Below, piece by piece: positions 8,075-15,350 of a DNA stretch of 59,749 bases. Every line of letters starts with the position of its first letter. Position 1 is the first letter of the stretch. The notes under the pieces are model-generated. The model was not told where the DNA came from, did no database searches, and saw only the letters and a program-made list of their open reading frames with translations. The translations under genes and the position numbers were made by a program. Origin of the DNA: DAOVRL01 sp964459805 (GTDB lineage: Bacteria; Planctomycetota; Phycisphaerae; Sedimentisphaerales; Anaerobacaceae); NCBI GenBank assembly GCA_964459805.1, contig CAYWOD010000001.1:1-59749 (forward strand). The letters run 5' to 3'.

Positions 8075-8533
8075 ATGGACAAGCTGGATTGTCGAATACT
8101 CCAGGTGCTGCAAAGCGATTTCCCCTTGCGCGAAAGACCTTATGAATTCCTGGCGGGCAAACTGCAAATCTCGTGCGATGAGCTTTGGGAGAGGGTGCGC
8201 AAACTGGTCGATCAGGGGGTAATTCGGCGGATCGGAGCAAGCCTTGATTCGCGCAAGCTCGGCTATAGCAGTACCTTAGCTGCTATAAGCGTGGAACCTC
8301 ACCGTGTTGAGCAGGCGGCGGAAATCATAAGTCAGTTTCCGGAAGTGACCCATAGTTATCAGCGGGACCACCAATTCAACATCTGGTTCACTATAATCGC
8401 AGTGGACAATCAGCGAATCGAGAGCATTCTTGAGCAGATTCGCTCTGCCCTGTCGCTCGAGAGGTCACAAGTTCTAAACCTGCCGGCCAAGCGACTTTTC
8501 AAGCTCGATGCGCGTTTCAAGTTTCAGAGCTGA
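8075..8533 (+). CDS. ahbA: siroheme decarboxylase subunit AhbA (Lrp/AsnC-fold)
   Basis: The partner of AhbB in siroheme decarboxylation, 152 residues. It has an N-terminal winged helix (LDCRILQVLQSDFPL, then RRIGASLDSRKLGY) and the AhbA-type ending FNIWFTIIAV and LNLPAKRLFKLDARF. The HSYQRDHQFNIWF segment matches AhbA rather than AhbB subunits as I remember the families. The ATG at 8075 is chosen because GAGAG lies seven bases upstream and the conserved region begins at once; in-frame upstream codons give a non-conserved extension. It is separated from ahbB by 7.3 kb and transcribed alone, divergently from cobA-hemD. Confidence 0.85.
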   Translation: MDKLDCRILQVLQSDFPLRERPYEFLAGKLQISCDELWERVRKLVDQGVIRRIGASLDSRKLGYSSTLAAISVEPHRVEQAAEIISQFPEVTHSYQRDHQFNIWFTIIAVDNQRIESILEQIRSALSLERSQVLNLPAKRLFKLDARFKFQS

Positions 8534-8691
8534 GGTGGGCAATTTTGGTGTCTTTGGGTGACAGTAAAGGGCGCTGCCGCCACCAAAGCGGCAACATCTG
8601 TTGGAAAAAGTTGCACTTACTCCTCTTATTCCTATAATTGAGACCCTCGGTCTTTCCGTGGACTGGCGGGTCGAGAAATTTGGAGTTTGGC

Positions 8692-8720
8692 TTGAGCAGC
8701 ACAGCTTAATGTTATAGAAT
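8692..8720 (+). promoter_or_regulatory. sigma70-like promoter for the nqr operon
   Basis: TTGAGC (8692-8697) and TAGAAT (8715-8720) are 17 bases apart, about 65 bases upstream of the first nqr gene. The stretch from 8534 contains no other recognisable feature. Confidence 0.45.
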
Positions 8721-8784
8721 GACCAACTTCTTGGCTGTTGGTGGATGAGTAATGCTACAAGGTTAAGGTTAGAGAACTGATCAG

Positions 8785-10224
8785 ATGCGTTTGAGAGGTG
8801 GTTATAACATACTGTTAAAGGGCAAACCTGAGCGCCAAATCGGGGTGATGCCTGAGCCGGACGTGCTCTATCTGCCTTTGCGCAGCCGGCGTTTCGTGTT
8901 CAGTGAGCTGCACGTCAAAGACGGGGAGCGCGTCAACGGCGGCGACATCCTGGCCAAAGACCCGGACAACCATGGGGTGCCTTTGCTGGTGCCGCGAGCA
9001 GGGCGCGTGCGGCTCAAAGAAAAAGACGGTTATATTGTGCTTGAAGAGGTTGCCAAGCTCCAAGAGCGCGCCGATATCGCCGAAGAAGAGCTGGAGCACA
9101 TTGAGCGAGAGATGGGCGCCGGCGGCATCAAGCGGTACAAACTGCTGGCCTTGGGGGCGTGGCAGTTTTTCTATGACGCCTACACCGGGGCGCTGCCCGA
9201 TCCGCTGGGTACGCCGCAGGCGGTAATTGTCTCAACCGTGTCTCTGGAGCCTTTTGTTGCCAGAGGAGATGTTCAGCTCTACAAGCGTCTGTTGAATTTC
9301 ACCAGGGGTCTGGAGCAACTACAGTCGCTTTTGGAATATCAGCCTATTTATCTCGTGATGCCTGATATCAAGTCTGAGTTTGCGAATTTGGTCCGAAAGC
9401 ACATACGGGGGTATGCGTGGGTGAAGATGTTAGAGATACCGCTGACATACCCGTATGACGACTTTGCCATTCTCGCACGCAAGCTTGGTCTTAAACGCAG
9501 CGCGGGGCCTGTTTGGGCGGTCCGGACCGAAGGTGTTCTGGCCACCGACCGGGCGCTGACGCTGACAAAACCCTGCACGGTCCGGATAATTTCAATCGGC
9601 GGAATGGGTGTCAAACCCCCGACTCACATTAAGGTTATGCCCGGGTACCCGATGAATGACATCAGGGACAAGTATGTTGTCGAGCCGGGCGTGAGACTGA
9701 TCAACGGCGGAGTACTGACCGGTGAGCTGCTGGGAGCCGAAACACTCGGACTTGACACCGAGTGCAGGGCTCTGACGGTCCTTCCCGAGCTCCAGGAAAG
9801 AGAGTTTCTGGGGTTTGCTCGGCCCGGGTGGGACAGGAGCTGCTATTCGCCGTGTTTTTTGAGTTCGCTGAGAAAGGACTTTCGCGAGCGGCTCACTACG
9901 GCGATGCGCGGTGAAGAGCGGCCCTGTGTGTCCTGCGGCTACTGCGAAGAGGTTTGTCCGGCGGGGATTATGCCTCATCTGATTCACAAGTATTTGTACC
10001 GCGATTTGATTGAGGAGGCCGACGAGGCCCGCGTGGATCTGTGCGTGGAATGCGGGCTGTGCTCATACGTCTGCCCGTCGAAGATAGACCTGAGAAGACA
10101 GCTCATCGACGCCAAAGACCTTATCGCGAAGGAAAAGGAGGAGATACGTCAAGAGCAGTTGCATCAGGAACAAGCACGCAAACAAGAAGAAGCACGCAGA
10201 CAATCAGAGGAGAAGAGCGAGTGA
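8785..10224 (+). CDS. nqrA: Na+-NQR subunit A with RnfC-like double [4Fe-4S] domain
   Basis: Peripheral quinone-side subunit of the sodium-pumping NADH:quinone reductase, 479 residues. The body follows NqrA in order: a barrel-sandwich-like N-terminus (GRVRLKEKDGYIVLEE region), then VRLINGGVLTG (303-312) and EFLGFARPGWDR (340-351), which align with the NqrA core. The C-terminus has two complete ferredoxin motifs, Cys381/384/387/391 and Cys420/423/426/430 (CVSCGYCEEVCP and CVECGLCSYVCP), typical of RnfC. Classical NqrA (Vibrio type, about 446 residues) keeps only a vestige of this. A charged, Gln/Glu-rich helical tail ends the protein. Its TGA overlaps the nqrB GTG. RnfC is the alternative name, but partners nqrB and nqrF are clearly Nqr. 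Confidence 0.85.
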   Translation: MRLRGGYNILLKGKPERQIGVMPEPDVLYLPLRSRRFVFSELHVKDGERVNGGDILAKDPDNHGVPLLVPRAGRVRLKEKDGYIVLEEVAKLQERADIAEEELEHIEREMGAGGIKRYKLLALGAWQFFYDAYTGALPDPLGTPQAVIVSTVSLEPFVARGDVQLYKRLLNFTRGLEQLQSLLEYQPIYLVMPDIKSEFANLVRKHIRGYAWVKMLEIPLTYPYDDFAILARKLGLKRSAGPVWAVRTEGVLATDRALTLTKPCTVRIISIGGMGVKPPTHIKVMPGYPMNDIRDKYVVEPGVRLINGGVLTGELLGAETLGLDTECRALTVLPELQEREFLGFARPGWDRSCYSPCFLSSLRKDFRERLTTAMRGEERPCVSCGYCEEVCPAGIMPHLIHKYLYRDLIEEADEARVDLCVECGLCSYVCPSKIDLRRQLIDAKDLIAKEKEEIRQEQLHQEQARKQEEARRQSEEKSE

Positions 10225-11309
10225 AAGGGTTGTTGAAGATCTTTGAGGCGGTTCGGCCCAGTTTTGAACAAGGCGGTAAGCTGAGGGTTTTCAAGCCTGT
10301 TTTCGAGGCGTTGGACGAGGCCTTCTTTGCGCCGTCTGCAACGACGGTAACGGCCCCTCATGTTCGCGATCCGCTGGACGTCAAGCGTTTTATGGCGATG
10401 GTTGTCATAGCGCTGTTTCCGTGCGTATTAGCGGCTTTCTACTTTTTTGGGCTGCGGTTTGCCGTGATGATACTGGTTTCGTATGCCGCGGGGGGGGCGG
10501 TCGAAGTAGTCTTTGCAATGGTGCGAAAGGAGAGTATTAACGAAGGCTTCCTTGTTACCGGAATGCTGTTCCCGCTGATTTTGCCGCCGACGTTACCGCT
10601 TTGGATGGTCGGGCTCGGCGTGGCGTTCGGGGTGTTTATCGGTAAGGAATTGTTTGGGGGGACGGGTCGAAACGTATTCAATCCGGCCCTTGTAGGCCGG
10701 TGCTTTTTGGCGCTTGCATATCCGGCGAAAATGTCGGCGAGCTGGCTGGGACCGGGAAGCGGACTAACCGGCCGGCTGTTTGAGTACGGCGGCGCCTCAG
10801 CCGTTGACACCCTAAGCTCAGCTACGCCGCTGGCAATGGCCAAGCAGGGACAATTCATCGGCCTGTGGAAAATGTTTCTTGGGAATATCTCAGGAAGTGC
10901 CGGGGAGACTTCGGCTATTGCGATAATCCTCGGGGGGGTGTTTCTGCTGCTTACACGCGTTGCCAGTTGGCGAACGGTTGCAAGCATCCTCGGCTCATTT
11001 GTATTGCTGGCCGGCGCACTTGGCTACGCACAGCCCGGGACATTCGGCCCGGTGGTGTGGCACTTGTGTGCGGGAGGATTGCTTTTTGGTGCGTTCTTCA
11101 TGGCGACAGACCCGGTGACAAGCCCCATAACCAATAGCGGCAAATGGTTTTACGGCATAATAATCGGTTCGGTGACGGTGCTGATACGCAATTTTACCGG
11201 ATATGTAGAGGGCGTGACATTTGCCATCCTGTTGGGCAATATAGTCGCCCCGATACTCGATGAAATAGTTGTTGGGGTTCGCATCAGGAGGCTGAGAAGT
11301 GAAGGGTAG
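10221..11309 (+). CDS. nqrB: Na+-NQR subunit B
   Basis: Membrane subunit with ten or so helices, 362 residues, related to RnfD. It carries covalently bound FMN, and the acceptor threonine is probably Thr202 in DTLSSATPL. GGTGRNVFNPALVGR (146-160), VRKESINEGFLVTG (101-114) and FFMATDPVTSPITNSGKW are strong NqrB signatures. Subunit B forms much of the sodium path and, with A, the quinone site. The GTG at 10221 overlaps the nqrA stop as GTGA and follows an AGAGGAGAAG ribosome site. A longer reading from upstream is only an overlap with nqrA. The last 11 bases overlap nqrC. Confidence 0.93.
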   Translation: MKGLLKIFEAVRPSFEQGGKLRVFKPVFEALDEAFFAPSATTVTAPHVRDPLDVKRFMAMVVIALFPCVLAAFYFFGLRFAVMILVSYAAGGAVEVVFAMVRKESINEGFLVTGMLFPLILPPTLPLWMVGLGVAFGVFIGKELFGGTGRNVFNPALVGRCFLALAYPAKMSASWLGPGSGLTGRLFEYGGASAVDTLSSATPLAMAKQGQFIGLWKMFLGNISGSAGETSAIAIILGGVFLLLTRVASWRTVASILGSFVLLAGALGYAQPGTFGPVVWHLCAGGLLFGAFFMATDPVTSPITNSGKWFYGIIIGSVTVLIRNFTGYVEGVTFAILLGNIVAPILDEIVVGVRIRRLRSEG

Positions 11310-11913
11310 CGTTTATACTCTCGTCTATGCTGCGGTGCTCGGTTCTGTTTGCGCCTTGCTGCTAACCGGGGCATCCGAGTTTACCAAGGATGCCCGGAAA
11401 CGTAATGCTGAGGCCGAAGAAGCCTTGAACATTCTTCTGGCGCTAAAGGTACCTTTGCCGGACAAGATATCGTCCAAGCAAGTTGTCGAATTACGTGATG
11501 AGAACATACAAGAAAAAGCACGCGGAAATGTTACGACTTATGTTTATTCGCCGCCTGAGGCAACGGGCAAGGTCTTGGCGGCGGCTATTCGTTTTTCCGG
11601 TCCGGGTTTGTGGGGTCCTATCAAGGGCTTCTTAGCACTTGAGCCTGACATGAAGACTATCCGTGGGCTGACGTTCTACGAGCAGGAAGAGACGCCCGGC
11701 CTGGGCGGCGAGATCGTTAAGGCGAAGTTTCGAGATGATTTTGTAGGCAAGTCGATAATGGATGAGGCCGGACATCCCGGCATTATCATCAGCAGCCGCG
11801 GCGAACCGGCGCCGAACAAGGTTGATGCCATAAGCGGGGCGACGATGACCTGTGACAAAGTGCAGGCGATGCTTAATGAGGCCATAAGGAGCATTGTTAA
11901 GGAGAAGCAATAG
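11299..11913 (+). CDS. nqrC: Na+-NQR subunit C
   Basis: Periplasmic FMN-carrying subunit, 204 residues with one N-terminal membrane anchor (about 6-24). The flavinylation motif is SGATMT (179-184), so FMN should be linked to Thr182 by an ApbE-type transferase not seen in this window. GPGLWGPIKGFLAL (101-114) and ETPGLGGEI (131-139) are conserved in NqrC and RnfG. The start GTG lies inside the nqrB end, indicating coupling. Confidence 0.93.
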   Translation: MKGSVYTLVYAAVLGSVCALLLTGASEFTKDARKRNAEAEEALNILLALKVPLPDKISSKQVVELRDENIQEKARGNVTTYVYSPPEATGKVLAAAIRFSGPGLWGPIKGFLALEPDMKTIRGLTFYEQEETPGLGGEIVKAKFRDDFVGKSIMDEAGHPGIIISSRGEPAPNKVDAISGATMTCDKVQAMLNEAIRSIVKEKQ

Positions 11914-11915
11914 CA

Positions 11916-12581
11916 ATGGCAGACAATAAACAGTTGGCTTGCATGACCTGCGTGCCCAAGGGATTGTGCCAAGGCAGAGGCCTGGTGACACTGAAAGAGG
12001 GCGCCTGGGCCAACAATCCGTTGGCGATTCAAATGTTGGGTATTTGTTCGGCACTGGCCGTGACGAACCGCCTGGAGAACTCGCTTGTTATGGGTGCGGC
12101 GCTTATCTTCGTTTGTGTAGGCTCTAATTTAATTGTCTCTCTGCTGCGAAAGTACACGCCCCATCGGATACGTATGATTGCTGAAGTCGCCATCATAGCG
12201 ACCTTCGTGATACTCTTCGACCAGTTTCTCAAGGCCTACTATTGGGACATGTCGAAACAGCTCGGTCCTTACGTCGGTTTGATAATCACCAACTGCATCG
12301 TTATGGGCCGGGCCGAGGCGTTCGCCCTGCAGAACCCGCCGATGTTGTCCATAGTCGATGGCCTGGCCAACGGCATCGGTTACGCGGTAGTGCTGGCGAT
12401 CATCGGCTTTTTCAGGGAACTGTTAGGCAGCGGGGAACTTTTCGGACGGACGGTGCTGAGCGCCGACTGGTACACACCCAACCAGATAATGATACTGGCG
12501 CCGGGGGCGTTTTTTGCGCTCGGTATCGTAATCGGGATTTTCAATGCTATCAAAGGCCCGGAGCCTGAGGAGAAGAAATAA
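11916..12581 (+). CDS. nqrD: Na+-NQR subunit D
   Basis: Integral membrane subunit of about six helices, 221 residues, of the NqrD/RnfE family. LGICSALAVT (41-50) and ITNCIVMGRAEAFA (124-137) place Cys44 and Cys127 where NqrD and NqrE share an intramembrane iron-sulfur centre. NNPLAIQMLG and FFRELLGSGELFG are further signatures. Unusual is a short Cys-rich N-terminal extension, with Cys9, Cys12 and Cys18 before the conserved part begins near residue 30. Ribosome site AAGGAG lies upstream of the ATG. Its stop overlaps the nqrE start (TAATG). Confidence 0.93.
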   Translation: MADNKQLACMTCVPKGLCQGRGLVTLKEGAWANNPLAIQMLGICSALAVTNRLENSLVMGAALIFVCVGSNLIVSLLRKYTPHRIRMIAEVAIIATFVILFDQFLKAYYWDMSKQLGPYVGLIITNCIVMGRAEAFALQNPPMLSIVDGLANGIGYAVVLAIIGFFRELLGSGELFGRTVLSADWYTPNQIMILAPGAFFALGIVIGIFNAIKGPEPEEKK

Positions 12582-13171
12582 TGAGCGAAACATCGGCATG
12601 GGTGATATTTATCGCAGCGATATTCACCAACAATATCCTGCTGACGAACTTCCTGGGCATGTGTTCGTTTATCGCGTGCTCGGGCCAGATAAGGACATCG
12701 CTGGGCCTGGGTACCGCCGTTACTTTCGTTCTGACTATGACAACAATGCTCAATTATGTGATATATCACTTTGTCCTGGTCCCGTATGGTCTTGGTCACC
12801 TGCAATTCATCGTTTTCATAGCGGTCATCGCGGCCTTTGTGCAGTTAGTCGAGATGTTTGTGGAACGGTTCAGCCCGAAGCTGTACTTTGCACTCGGCAT
12901 ATTTCTGCCCTTGATTACCGTTAACTGTGCTATTCTCGGCGCATCTTTGTTTATGATCATCCGGGAGTACAGTTTTCTGCAGTCGGTGGGCTTTGGCTTG
13001 GGTGCGGGGATCGGCTGGGCTGTTGCAATTGTGATGTTGGCGGGCTTGAGACAGAAAATGAGGTATAGCAATATCCCGGAGCCGTTTCGTGGTGTGCCGA
13101 TAGCGATGGTTGTTACCGGCGTGGTTGCTATGGCATTTATGGGCTTCGCGGGCATGGTCTCGATCCAGTAG
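12581..13171 (+). CDS. nqrE: Na+-NQR subunit E
   Basis: Integral membrane subunit, 196 residues, the inverted-topology homologue of NqrD. NNILLTNFLGMCSF (17-30) and VNCAILGASLF (114-124) place Cys28 and Cys116 as ligands of the intramembrane iron-sulfur centre shared with NqrD. Length and motif order match the family fully. Starts at ATG 12581 within the nqrD stop codon. Confidence 0.94.
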   Translation: MSETSAWVIFIAAIFTNNILLTNFLGMCSFIACSGQIRTSLGLGTAVTFVLTMTTMLNYVIYHFVLVPYGLGHLQFIVFIAVIAAFVQLVEMFVERFSPKLYFALGIFLPLITVNCAILGASLFMIIREYSFLQSVGFGLGAGIGWAVAIVMLAGLRQKMRYSNIPEPFRGVPIAMVVTGVVAMAFMGFAGMVSIQ

Positions 13172-13180
13172 GAGTGTTCA

Positions 13181-14266
13181 ATGATTTACTTGTTGTCGGT
13201 AGTTTCGTTTGCGGGGCTGACTGTGACACTGGCAGCGGGGCTAATGATCGCTGAGCGTCTTCTGATAAATTACGGCATCTGCAGGCTTGATATCAATGCT
13301 GGCGAGAAGCCGCTCGAAGTGGAAGGCGGCCAGACGCTGTTAGCGAGTCTCTACGCCAACGAGATCTTCATACCTTCGGCGTGCGGCGGGCAAGGGACGT
13401 GCGGCCACTGCAAGATTACGGTAATCTCCGGCGGCGGGCCTGTTCTGCCTACTGAGACGCCACTGCTGACCCGCAGAGAGATTCGGTCCAGCGTGCGGTT
13501 AGCCTGTCAGGTTAAGATTCGGGAGGACATTTTCGTTCGGATACCCAGTGACCTGTTGAACGTCAAGATGTACACTTCGACGGTGGAAAGCTCTGTGGAG
13601 CTGACTTACGATATAAAGGAGATACGGCTGCGTCTCGATGATCCTGCAGAGATTAGCCATCGCCCCGGCCAGTATGTCCAGGTCCAGGCCCCGTCGCCGG
13701 AAGGACCGGTCTTCCGGGCCTATTCGATCAGCTCGCCGGTCCAAGAACCTGATATTGTGCAGCTAGTTGTCAGGCTGATTCCGGGCGGGGTCGGCTCGAC
13801 CTACTTGCACAACGTCGGTCCTGCAGATACTGTCAACTTCACGGGACCTTACGGCGAGTTCTGGCTTAACGAGGACCCGTCGGTCGAGATCGTGTGCGTC
13901 GGCGGAGGCTGTGGGATGGCGCCGATGCGGAATATCGTATTGACCCTTTATGACAAGTGGCCGGACCGCGTCTGCTGGCTGTTTTTCGGATGTCGAACAA
14001 CGCGCGACATATTTTACCTCCAGGAATGGGAGCAACTCAGCAAAGAGCACCCCAATCTCCATGTGGTCTATGCGCTGTCGGATAAGCTTAAAGAAGGGGA
14101 GCAATGGGACGGAGAGACGGGCTTCATTCATCTGTCGGTTGACAAATATCTGGAGTCTGGTGTTCGGCGGCAGGCGTTTCTCTGCGGGCCGCCGATGATG
14201 ATTGAGGCAGTGACAAGGGTGCTTCAAGAAAAGGGCACCGACGACATTTTCTACGATGAGTTTTAA
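13181..14266 (+). CDS. nqrF: Na+-NQR subunit F, NADH dehydrogenase flavoprotein
   Basis: Electron entry subunit, 361 residues. One N-terminal membrane helix is followed by a 2Fe-2S ferredoxin domain (Cys68, 74, 77 and 109 in CX5CX2C...C spacing) and a ferredoxin-NADP-reductase-type module. RAYSISSP (179-186) binds FAD, GGGCGMAPMRN (241-251) is the NADH-binding loop and CGPPMMI is the C-terminal nucleotide motif. It is somewhat shorter than the roughly 405-residue Vibrio protein. NqrF is absent from Rnf complexes, so its presence identifies the operon as Nqr. The next gene starts two bases after the stop. Confidence 0.94.
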   Translation: MIYLLSVVSFAGLTVTLAAGLMIAERLLINYGICRLDINAGEKPLEVEGGQTLLASLYANEIFIPSACGGQGTCGHCKITVISGGGPVLPTETPLLTRREIRSSVRLACQVKIREDIFVRIPSDLLNVKMYTSTVESSVELTYDIKEIRLRLDDPAEISHRPGQYVQVQAPSPEGPVFRAYSISSPVQEPDIVQLVVRLIPGGVGSTYLHNVGPADTVNFTGPYGEFWLNEDPSVEIVCVGGGCGMAPMRNIVLTLYDKWPDRVCWLFFGCRTTRDIFYLQEWEQLSKEHPNLHVVYALSDKLKEGEQWDGETGFIHLSVDKYLESGVRRQAFLCGPPMMIEAVTRVLQEKGTDDIFYDEF

Positions 14267-14268
14267 GA

Positions 14269-15261
14269 ATGAATCTGCAGCAGATTTATCAGCCGATTAC
14301 AGACGATCTGAAAACGGTCGAGGATTTTCTGGGGTCTGTCCTTAGTGAATCCGCGAACCGTTCTATACTAACAATGAGCAGCTTCCTGCTGGAATCACCA
14401 GGCAAAAGAATGAGGCCTGCACTTGTAATCCTCTCTGAACGAGCGGCTTCGGCCGGCGGCGAGAGCACCTGTGGACATCGCGAGCTTACCGAAATCGCCA
14501 CTGCCATGGAGCTAATCCACATAGCCTCTCTGATTCACGATGACGTCCTCGACGAAGCTTCGATACGTCACAGCAGGCCCACCATCAACGCCCGCTATGG
14601 AGACAACGTTTCGATTGTGTTCGGCGATTACGTCTATTCCAAGGCTTTTCAACTGATTGGAAGGTGCGGCAATCCCGACATTTTTACCTGTGTAAGCGAG
14701 GCTATACACGCAATGTGCGAAGGAGAGCTGATCCACGTCTGCCAGAGGCGCGATTTGGATATGTCCAAAGACAGCTATATTGTGATCGCAAAGAAGAAAA
14801 CAGCTTCTTTATTTGCCGCCTGCTGTCACGCAGGCACTATTATAGGCAATCACAGCCGGGCCGTTCAGACGGCGTTGAAGGAATTCGGGCTGAACTTCGG
14901 CGTGGCCTTTCAAATCGTTGATGATTGCAAGGATGTTGTCGGCGAAGAAGGCGAGCTTGGCAAACACCCCGGACAGGATGTGATTGCCGGGGACGTAACT
15001 TTGCCTTTGTTGAGCCTGACGGATGTTGTGGGCCGGGCCGAAAGAGATGAAATCAAGAATATGCTCGGATCGGCAAATAACAAAAACGACCTGGAGAGAT
15101 TAAGAACGATGCTTATGGACTCCGATGTGCTGTCCAGGACTCAGGATGTCGTCACATATTACTTAGCCAGCGCCAGGAGACAATTGAATACACTTGCCGA
15201 CTCAGTTTATAAGGATAGTCTCAGCCAATTGGTCGATTATATTACTCAAGAAACCTTTTGA
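14269..15261 (+). CDS. trans-polyprenyl diphosphate synthase
   Basis: Elongates farnesyl- or geranyl-type diphosphates with isopentenyl diphosphate to the long chain used for quinone tails. It has 330 residues. LIHDDVLDE holds the first aspartate-rich motif DDVLD (91-95) and the second is DDCKD (218-222); GKRMRP (45-50) and KTASLF (177-182) are also conserved. Chain length cannot be read with certainty. It begins two bases after nqrF, so it is probably the last gene of the nqr operon, which links quinone supply with a quinone-reducing pump. IspB/HepT-type function is inferred. Confidence 0.88.
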   Translation: MNLQQIYQPITDDLKTVEDFLGSVLSESANRSILTMSSFLLESPGKRMRPALVILSERAASAGGESTCGHRELTEIATAMELIHIASLIHDDVLDEASIRHSRPTINARYGDNVSIVFGDYVYSKAFQLIGRCGNPDIFTCVSEAIHAMCEGELIHVCQRRDLDMSKDSYIVIAKKKTASLFAACCHAGTIIGNHSRAVQTALKEFGLNFGVAFQIVDDCKDVVGEEGELGKHPGQDVIAGDVTLPLLSLTDVVGRAERDEIKNMLGSANNKNDLERLRTMLMDSDVLSRTQDVVTYYLASARRQLNTLADSVYKDSLSQLVDYITQETF

Positions 15262-15273
15262 GATTTAATAGAC

Positions 15274-15293
15274 AGGCACTTAAAGAAGTGCCT
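15274..15293 (+). terminator. hairpin at the end of the nqr operon
   Basis: AGGCACTT and AAGTGCCT form a perfect eight-pair stem with an AAAG loop, 13 bases after the polyprenyl synthase stop. No T run follows, so it is a weak or RNA-stabilising hairpin rather than a standard terminator. Confidence 0.4.
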
Positions 15294-15321
15294 TGACCTG
15301 CTCTTGAGAAGTGCGCAGAAT
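15293..15321 (+). promoter_or_regulatory. sigma70-like promoter for nadE
   Basis: TTGACC (15293-15298) and CAGAAT (15316-15321) are 17 bases apart, and the nadE ribosome site GGAGG lies about 16 bases further on. This places nadE in its own transcription unit. Confidence 0.5.
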
Positions 15322-15350
15322 AGAGTTTGCGAGCCTGGAGGTAGTATTGC

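Noticed and set aside
8785..14266. Reading the operon as Rnf rather than Nqr
   Set aside because: nqrF with 2Fe-2S and NADH reductase domains and NqrB-type motifs are present, while RnfB is absent.
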